Assembly (NCBI GenBank): GCA_036939355.1 | Contig: JALLAP010000528.1 | Span: 1 to 12,139, forward strand | From: Thalassiosira profunda | Lineage: Eukaryota > Bacillariophyta > Thalassiosirophyceae > Thalassiosirales > Thalassiosiraceae | Length of the DNA stretch: 12,139 bases | Direction of reading: 5' to 3' | Part shown: positions 7,631 through 12,139 of the stretch, piece by piece | Numbering within the stretch: the first letter of the stretch is position 1 | Layout: each line of letters begins with the position of its first letter | The notes under the pieces: generated by a model | Told to the model about the DNA's origin: nothing | What the model saw: the letters and a program-made list of their open reading frames with translations, nothing else | The model's database searches: none | Program-made: the position numbers and the translations under genes

Positions 7631-7990
7631 CTTGTTTGCAAGACACCTCAATCAAGAGGATACCGAGGGCTCGCTCCCACAAGCCCCGCGTCTATGCACA
7701 AAGATATGCACTGAAATCGCTCAGGATACCCTCCCAAAGATACCGAGCTCGGCCGCAATGTCCCGCGCCCAAGACGTACACAAGATATGCACTTAATTCG
7801 CCGCCCTTCCTGCTCGCAAGAGAGGCTGATGGCAACGTGCGGCGGGGACGAAGCTGGACGAAGGGTTGGAGGCGAGCTGGAGGCGTTGCGCTTGGACGCT
7901 GCGGAGGGCGGAGCCAGGCGGGCTGAGCGGGAAAAGTGAGGATTGCTGGCCTTTGCTACTCAATTTGTATTTACTTCTCCACCGGATAAC
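7631..7990. promoter_or_regulatory. 5' region of the CHCH gene with an imperfect 80-bp repeat
   Basis: This lies between the CHCH start and the tRNA gene. Two diverged copies of about 65-70 bp, offset by 80-81 bp, occur at about 7651-7720 and 7731-7797. They share GATACCGAG (7659 and 7739) and AAGATATGCACT (7701 and 7782), with CCCGCG between. Read on the minus strand, AGTGCATATCTT is repeated upstream of the start codon. No open frame here looks real. Confidence 0.55.
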
Positions 7991-8062
7991 GCCCGTATAG
8001 CTCAGTGGCAGAGCATTTCATTCGTAATGAAAAGGTCCGTGGTTCGATACCGCGTGCGGGCT
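7991..8062 (+). tRNA. tRNA-Thr (anticodon CGU)
   Basis: A complete 72-nt cloverleaf without intron or encoded CCA. The acceptor stem GCCCGTA pairs with TGCGGGC (one G-T), the D stem is GCTC/GAGC, and the anticodon stem TTTCA/TGAAA encloses the loop TTCGTAA, giving anticodon CGU for the codon ACG. The variable loop is AGGTC and the T stem is CGTGG/CCGCG with loop TTCGATA. The discriminator base is U, acceptable for threonine. The A box (7998-8009) fits the consensus and the B box GGTTCGATACC (8041-8051) differs at one position. This is a nuclear RNA polymerase III gene. Confidence 0.97.
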
Positions 8063-8068
8063 TACGCC

Positions 8069-8074
8069 TTTTTT
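8069..8074 (+). terminator. RNA polymerase III T-run terminator
   Basis: Six T residues start seven bases after the tRNA 3' end. A run of four or more T on the coding strand is the standard pol III stop. Confidence 0.85.
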
Positions 8075-8137
8075 ATGCCCCTCATGCTCTTTCTTTTTCA
8101 TCCTTTTGCATGGCCGGTGTGTAGACTTTGTTATTAG

Positions 8138-8422
8138 CTTTCATCCAAGCCATCAGTGACCTTCCAACTCCGTGAATTGATGGAGGAGCGGCAGGCCAAA
8201 CAGCAGTTCTTTTGCAAAATCGAACTCATTTTTTAGCAGAGCGGCCGGCTTCACAGCTTCCCTCTGTGCCCTTCCAAGGAACCAATCATCCAAAAAAGGT
8301 CACAGGGTGATAGAAGAGAACCCCCTCTGTGGGAATTGAAGGATAGATTTCAATTTTATTGACCCCAATTTCGCCAACTGGTGCAGTAGCACAAGTGCCA
8401 TGGGGGACACCACAAGGGCAGT
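8138..8422. repeat. Diverged 285-bp repeat, copy 1
   Basis: This aligns by eye with 8707-8990. Shared landmarks in order are CTTTCAT (8138), AACTCCGT, TTTTGC..AAATCG.ACTCATTTTT (near 8210), AGAGCGGCCG.CTTCA (near 8238), GTGATAGAA.AGAACCC (near 8310) and GCCAACTGG (8373). The offset stays at 567-569 bp from end to end, so this is one duplicated block and not scattered short matches. It lies downstream of the tRNA gene. Confidence 0.8.
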
Positions 8423-8706
8423 TCTGAATGGTCTTGGTCTTGATGTTTTGGAGGGGGCTTCTGTGGTGGACGCGTGTCGTTTTTGAGAAGCGCCGCCCTC
8501 TGCACCCTCTCACTTTTTGTGCTCGACTTCACCTCCACGCCCACGCCTTCCGCCTCATCGCCCCCCTCCACGCCCGCCGCCTCGCCAGCCACCCCCGGCG
8601 TCGCGGCGTCGTCTCTGCGTCGTCGTCGCAGCGCGTTTGCTCCAGCGCTCCCTCTGAGCATTGGTTTCATCTTTTGGCTCCTTCAGTGGGTTCACCATGG
8701 TCTTGT

Positions 8707-8990
8707 CTTTCATTGAAGCCACTATTCACACCTTAACTCCGTCAACCGATGGCTGGGGGCCAGCCAAAGTCAGGTGTTTTGCTCAAATCGGACTCATTTT
8801 TGGACAGAGCGGCCGACTTCAGGGGTCAATCAGGCCCCCCCAAAGAGCTAAACCCTTCAACCAAAGCCCAAATGTGATAGAACAGAACCCATTGGGCAGA
8901 GAAACAACAAAAGATTGCAATTTGATGGACCCAAAATTTGCCAACTGGGACACTCACCAAGTGTCAAGGGACAGCAGAAGGCAGAAGGAG
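8707..8990. repeat. Diverged 285-bp repeat, copy 2, upstream of the PsbQ-like gene
   Basis: Second copy of the block described at 8138-8422, in the same orientation, starting at CTTTCAT (8707) and passing GCCAACTGG at 8940. It ends about 130 bp before the PsbQ-like start codon, so it probably lies in or next to that gene's promoter. Confidence 0.8.
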
Positions 8991-9117
8991 GGACAAGAGG
9001 GAAGGAAATACTTCTTTTGCAATGTTCCATGTTCCTTTTGCCTGTGAGTCATCGACGACCACGCCTCCGGCGCGCCCATTCCATCCTCTTCTGGCCATTT
9101 CACCTCATTATTCCACC

Positions 9118-9785
9118 ATGGCACCCTCCGCGCGTCGCACTACCCTCCTCTGCGCCGCCGCAGCGCTCGCGGCATGCTCGTCGCCGGCCGCAGCGTTCTC
9201 CGTCTCCTCCAATAGCGTCGACGCGTCGCGCAGAGATTTCCTATCGAAGGTGGTCGCCGCCTCCTCGGCATCCCTCGTCGTCGCCGCGCCGCCCGCCTTC
9301 GCCGCCTCGGCCGAAGATGCGCTGAAGGCCGACCTTAGCGATTCGCTCTCGAAAATACAGGCGATTCCGGCGCTTCTCGAGGGCGCGGAGTGGGACAAAG
9401 TGAGGACTGTTCTGAAGACGCCCCCGGTCAATCAGCTGTGGAATCTGGGAGAGTCGCAAAACACGCTGGTCAAGCTCGCAAAAGAGACGGGCAACTTCGA
9501 CCTAATGGAGGTGAAGGACGAGCTCGCCATCAGTCTACAAATGACGGATCAGTACAGTTACGATAATGTCTTCATCTATTACCAGCCCGGTAAGTTGAAA
9601 TGAGATGTGCACATGATGTGCATCAAACGATTCTTTGAGCGGGTACTGACAACATTCGAATTGCAACTGAAACTCTGGGGATCGGGAAAGGAAATGGAAA
9701 GGTGAAAGTGAAGGAGCCAATGGAAATGGCGAACAAGGCTATTTCACAATTGAAGGGGGCAATTGACATGGCCGGCTCGGGGTGA
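9118..9785 (+). CDS. PsbQ/Psb31-like thylakoid-lumen protein (photosystem II extrinsic subunit type), two exons
   Basis: Exons are 9118-9589 and 9691-9785 with a 101-nt GT-AG intron that splits the Gly-158 codon; the product has 188 residues. The start has a full Kozak context (CCACCATGG). Targeting is in three steps. A signal peptide ends near AAA-F27, with Phe at the expected +1 site as in diatom plastid proteins. A short transit region follows. Then SRRDFLSKV (37-45), a hydrophobic run and AFA (60-62) form a twin-arginine thylakoid signal. The mature part of about 126 residues is a predicted four-helix bundle with KIQAIPALL, EWDKVRTVLKTPP, LWNLGESQNTLVKLA and YSYDNVFIYYQPGNGK. This matches the PsbQ superfamily as found in red-lineage algae (PsbQ' or Psb31), which shields the manganese cluster of photosystem II in the lumen. 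Which of the two it is, or whether it is a related lumen protein, cannot be settled by eye. Confidence 0.8.
9644..9650 (+). other. Probable branch point of the PsbQ-like intron
   Basis: TACTGAC lies 41 nt before the acceptor at 9690 and is one base from the optimal branch sequence TACTAAC, with the branch A at 9649. A second candidate, CTGAAAC, lies nearer the acceptor. Confidence 0.5.
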
Positions 9786-10187
9786 TCAATTATACTTGGC
9801 AAACACAGACGCTTCAGAAAGGGCTGCAGTGGACGTTTTTGGAAGGTTGGGTCTGCGAAAATGGAACAATACGCAACACAGCGCACGCTCTCGGGATGCG
9901 CATACTTGTGCTCTCTTGTGCTTATCTGCGAACAAACCAAAGATGAATGAGCCAATAAACGAAATTGGACACCCAATATGTGCACGTTCACAAGTCCTTC
10001 GTACGATACCAAGAGCTTCTCTGCTTGAGCTGGGCACAGATCTTGCACAGATCTCTTGGGGTTGCTTCTCTGCTTTTCTCTCTCGAGATACATTTGTACT
10101 ATTCCTACGTAGCCGAGATCTTGCTCGTGTTCGTTTGCCGCCCAGCTCAGCACTGCTTGATGATGCCGCCTCTCATAAGCAAGCGGG
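9786..10187. other. Intergenic region between the PsbQ-like and nonaspanin genes
   Basis: This holds the 3' region of the PsbQ-like gene and the promoter of the next. An AATAAA occurs at 9954-9959, about 170 nt after the stop, and overlaps a CCAAT (9952-9956). GCACAGATCT occurs twice, at 10034-10043 and 10045-10054, an 11-bp period. I see no gene. Confidence 0.45.
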
Positions 10188-10705
10188 ATGGCAACGATGA
10201 AATGGAAGCACCTACGAAAGGGGGCGCTCGCCGCCTGTGCCCTCCTGCTGCTGCTCCAGCGAGCGAATGGATACTACCTGCCAGGAGTCCAGCCCTACGC
10301 CTTCGCGAAGGGCCAAAGGTGAGTTGCAGCTGAATGCATATGCATAGCTTGTGCGCATCTCTGTTCTCATCGCACACCTCTGCGCTGTTGACGCAATGGT
10401 TCGCCCGCTCGGACCTCTCTAGCGTCAAGCTCAAAGCGAACAAGCTGACCTCGAGCAAAACATTGCTGCCGGTGGACTACTACCGCTTCCCCTTCTGCCA
10501 GCCCGAGGGCGGGCCGAAGATGGACAACCAGAACCTCGGGGAGTTCCTCGCGGGAGATCGCATCCAATCCTCGCCGTACCGTATTTGGATGATGGAGGAC
10601 ATGTTTTGCGAGCAGCTTTGCATCACCAATCTCGGACGGGGGGAGCAGAAAGGCGTGTCTCCCTCACAAAGACCAAAAAGACTGCTGCAGCAGTCTTCAG
10701 TTTAG
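10188..10705 (+). CDS. Nonaspanin (TM9SF/EMP70 family), 5' part only, broken
   Basis: Exons are 10188-10318 and 10423-10705 around a 104-nt GT-AG intron that splits the Ser-44 codon. The frame stops after 137 residues. TM9SF proteins are nine-pass membrane proteins of Golgi and endosomes that aid sorting of membrane cargo. Seen here are the signal peptide (to about ANG, 27) and the conserved lumenal start: YYLPGVQPYAF, VKLKANKLTSSKTLLPVDYY (45-64), FPFCQPEGG (66-74), NLGEFLAGDRI (81-91), SSPY (93-96) and MFCEQLC (104-110). Family members run to about 580-680 residues. Here the family likeness fades by about residue 121, and the frame then enters a motif-rich repeat (from about 10667) and meets TAG at 10703. 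No transmembrane coding is seen in the remaining 1.4 kb. The likely causes are an insertion or rearrangement, or an unusually long repeat-filled intron. An in-frame second ATG lies at 10197. Confidence 0.8.
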
Positions 10706-10909
10706 TCATAAAAAAGACCGCTAAGACCAAAAATAAATTGTAGGTCATTATACCGCTGGAGCAGTCTTACTAGAAGACTGCCAGAGCGGTCTCTTTTTAT
10801 TGCTGCACAGCAGTCTTTGTTGTTGTTGCAGCGGCCATTGTCACCACTAATGCGGTCTACACACACCTTCCCCAGTCATCAATATGTATTTCACCCTAGT
10901 GGTCTTTTA
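10667..10909. mobile_element. Possible MITE-like insertion with an inverted AGACYGC motif cluster
   Basis: The motif AGACYGC occurs at 10679, 10715 and 10775, and its reverse complement at 10690, 10761, 10786, 10810 and 10852: eight copies in 180 bp. Together they form a perfect 20-bp palindrome at 10678-10697, a hairpin CAGTCTT-5 nt-AAGACTG at 10762-10780, and a longer imperfect inverted pair (AAAAAGACCGCT near 10711; AGAGCGGTCTCTTTTT at 10784-10799). AAAGACCA at the left and TGGTCTTT at the right could be terminal inverted repeats. It begins exactly where nonaspanin coding fails. I could not identify a target-site duplication, so the mobile nature is inferred. Confidence 0.45.
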
Positions 10910-11040
10910 AATAGCTGCAGTGTTGTTTCTAAGGTCTATGATGATTGCTCGATGTGAACTGGAATGATAAGATAATGTCTTATTATTATCGTTACTACCG
11001 CTGGAGATCGAGTGCTCGTTGCACTCTAAGGCCGACGACA

Positions 11041-11233
11041 TGCGGCTTCTATGTACTCTGCTTCTTGCTGTCGAAGCTGCTGAGAAGATCACTGTGGTCT
11101 CTGACGAGGACGAGGTGGGCAGCGCCGCGGGGGATATCTGGGGGCAGGACGGCTCGGGGGCTAGAGGTCCGCCCGCGATCTTTTGTCTCCTTTCCTCATT
11201 GCTCTCCACGCTTGATTTGGGAGGGGGCATCTA
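11041..11233 (+). CDS. Doubtful small secreted-protein frame
   Basis: An ATG at about 11040 opens a frame of about 62-65 codons starting MRLLCTLLLAVEAAEKITVV, which looks like a short signal peptide, followed by an acidic stretch (SDEDEV) and Gly/Ala-rich sequence. The second half turns hydrophobic and low in complexity. A competing minus-strand frame covers the same bases (11230-10907). No family is recognised, and it could be a first exon or simply chance. Confidence 0.2.
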
Positions 11234-11768
11234 GCATGCTGCTCAATTGTGGGGTAGTTAGTAGAAAGAAATCAATAAGAGGAGGTCAGTGCATGGATAA
11301 AATGGATCCGTCGAGCGGCACAATTGTACTCACAGTAACCCATAATCACCCGGCAGTGCTATTCTTCAGCCTCGATGCTCCTCTCGTGCACCTAACTAAA
11401 CCCCCCGGGTTCCTGGAGGGCGGCTGGTGAGGCCTTGGGGCTGCCGGGGCTGTGCTGGCCGTTACAGTTACACCATAGAACTGCAACAGGTCGACCGGCA
11501 TGCGCGCTCGCAAGCAGTGAGACACAATCAACAGGAGAGCTTCGGAGGCCCACGATGAGGTGCCAGCGCTGCCGCGGCTGATGGCTGCCGCGGCCGCGGC
11601 CGTCGATGAGAGTGCGGAAGGTGGTGCATGTGGAAGAGGGGCCGAGACTGTGAAATGAAGTGAGTGCTCTTGCTTTGAAGAGGGAGAGGTTGCAGTTGCA
11701 ACGACCTCCGTGCAACGATATTTTTTGAATCCTACACAAACACCACAATGGAATTGGTATCAACAATG

Positions 11769-11890
11769 AACCCTAGGGTTATCCCCCAAAAAATGGGCGC
11801 CAATTTTTTGGGGGTTAACCCTATTAGGGTTATCCCCCAAAAAATGGGCCCGAATTCGGGCCCATTTTTTGGGGGATAATCTTAGGGTTA
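11769..11890. repeat. Foldback element: perfect 50-bp palindrome with TTAGGG-like motifs
   Basis: Bases 11830-11879 form a perfect palindrome of two 25-bp arms with no spacer, centred on CCCGAATTCGGG. Just left of it, 11775-11794 and 11803-11822 are 20-bp arms matching at 19 positions around an 8-nt loop. The core CCCCCAAAAAATGGGC heads both units, 51 bp apart. Telomere-like hexamers in both orientations punctuate it: AACCCTAGGGTT (11769-11780), TTAACCCT (to 11822), TTAGGGTTA (from 11825) and TTAGGGTTAA (near 11882). It resembles a short foldback or MITE element more than a telomere remnant, because the hexamers are single and not in tandem. Confidence 0.85.
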
Positions 11891-12021
11891 ATTTGAGGAG
11901 CTCTCTCTTTTTGCAAAAGTGGCCTTCACCCCTCCGCCGGCCATCTCCGCCAGCTCCATGAAGCTGTGGGCGGAGGCCGACTGGCCCAATCAATAGCTAG
12001 TAGCCCTGTAATAGTACTAAA

Positions 12022-12058
12022 CGATCTTGGGGCGCAATTGTGGACCCCAATATGATCG
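12022..12058. repeat. Imperfect hairpin
   Basis: CGATC-TTGGGG faces CCCCAA-TAT-GATCG, pairing 11 bases on each side with a 3-nt bulge and a 12-nt loop. No T-run or neighbouring gene gives it a clear role. Confidence 0.4.
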
Positions 12059-12139
12059 GTAACTCTACTTTCTATGTCCTTTACTGACCACGTGTTGTGA
12101 CCGACGTCGCCGGTCAAATGCATCGTCTACTCGAGCCGC

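Larger units (their letters stand above)
8075..9117. other. Intergenic region with a duplicated non-coding segment
   Basis: About 1 kb between the tRNA and the PsbQ-like gene. It is mostly accounted for by the two 285-bp repeat copies (8138-8422 and 8707-8990) and the GC-rich spacer between them. The spacer (8423-8706) is open in one frame but without an ATG and has Ala/Pro/Ser/Arg-rich content typical of chance reading of GC-rich DNA. The segment just before 9118 should hold the PsbQ-like promoter; no clear TATA box was seen. Confidence 0.5.
10706..12139. other. Right-hand region: repeat-like DNA without a convincing gene
   Basis: Both strands were examined for a continuation of the nonaspanin gene (an NWIVDNLP-like stretch, then multi-pass hydrophobic coding) and none was found. 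What it holds is the motif cluster to about 10909, one weak signal-peptide-like frame at 11041-11233, a GC-rich low-complexity patch near 11560-11605 (CCGCGGC repeats), a foldback element at 11769-11890, and two small imperfect hairpins near 12022-12058 and 12097-12116. The remaining sequence has short frames only. Confidence 0.5.

Noticed and set aside
8356..8670. A 104-residue minus-strand frame starting with ATG
   Set aside because: It runs through repeat copy 1 and a low-complexity GC-rich spacer, with Arg/Ala/Gly runs and no family likeness.
8474..8716. Plus-strand frame with a hydrophobic start, considered as a decayed copy of the PsbQ-like gene behind repeat copy 1
   Set aside because: There is no ATG and no base-level match to the PsbQ-like exon could be seen; the hydrophobic run is short and the rest is Pro/Ser/Arg low complexity.
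9623..10153. A 176-residue minus-strand open frame
   Set aside because: It overlaps exon 2 of the PsbQ-like gene, which is confirmed by its splice junction and conserved end, and it shows no domain. Its nominal start is not an ATG.
10678..10858. CRISPR-like array
   Set aside because: The repeated unit is only 7 bp, occurs in both orientations with irregular spacing, and the locus is eukaryotic.
11769..11890. True interstitial telomere tract
   Set aside because: The TTAGGG-like units are isolated and in opposing orientations, never in tandem arrays; the foldback arms are the dominant structure.
11760..11993. Minus-strand frame with an internal repeated peptide (AHFLGDNP twice)
   Set aside because: The peptide repeat is only the translation of the palindromic repeat units in one frame; there is no independent sign of coding.

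Overview
This is nuclear DNA from a photosynthetic eukaryote, most likely a microalga with a red-lineage secondary plastid (a stramenopile such as a diatom or pelagophyte; a haptophyte is possible). The evidence is as follows. Protein-coding genes are split by short GT-AG introns of 62-104 nt. A tRNA gene has internal A and B boxes, no encoded CCA and a T-run terminator. A PsbQ-type thylakoid-lumen protein carries a signal peptide that appears to end just before a Phe, followed by a twin-arginine lumen-targeting signal, which is the address used for plastids bounded by extra membranes. There are also helicase-associated (HA) repeats and a chitin-binding-like module of a kind I associate with diatoms. 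Genes sit on both strands with no operon logic. Taxon and product names come from reading the sequence only; no database search was made.

Layout from left to right. (1) 285-2415, minus strand: a four-exon gene for a 640-residue protein with an unrecognised 490-residue N-terminal part and two C-terminal HA domains. The HA exon has been duplicated in tandem together with its intron. (2) A 670-bp divergent intergenic region. (3) 3086-4027, plus strand: a cyclin-box protein. (4) 4448-6955, plus strand: a three-exon, 784-residue type I membrane protein with a signal peptide, a Ser/Thr/Pro-rich stalk, a six-Cys carbohydrate-binding-like module, an N-glycosylated linker, an unrecognised ectodomain, a transmembrane helix assembled across an intron, and an acidic cytoplasmic tail. 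(5) 7283-7630, minus strand: a small twin CX9C (CHCH) protein with a myristoylation-type N terminus. A 33-bp palindrome covers its stop codon where it converges with gene 4. (6) 7991-8062: tRNA-Thr(CGU). (7) 8138-8990: two diverged copies of a 285-bp non-coding sequence, 568 bp apart. (8) 9118-9785: the two-exon PsbQ-like gene. (9) 10188-10705: the 5' end of a nonaspanin (TM9SF/EMP70) gene, which runs into a cluster of inverted motifs and is not seen to resume. (10) 10706-12139: repeat-like DNA, including a perfect 50-bp palindrome flanked by TTAGGG-like motifs, with no convincing gene.

The genes have unrelated jobs (cell cycle, cell surface, mitochondrial intermembrane space, photosystem II, endomembrane sorting), so this looks like ordinary genomic neighbourhood rather than one functional system. 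The parts most worth following up are the membrane protein with its 3n stop-free intron in the transmembrane segment, the HA exon-intron duplication with unusually similar introns, the interrupted nonaspanin gene with its adjacent AGACYGC motif cluster, and the foldback element near the right end.
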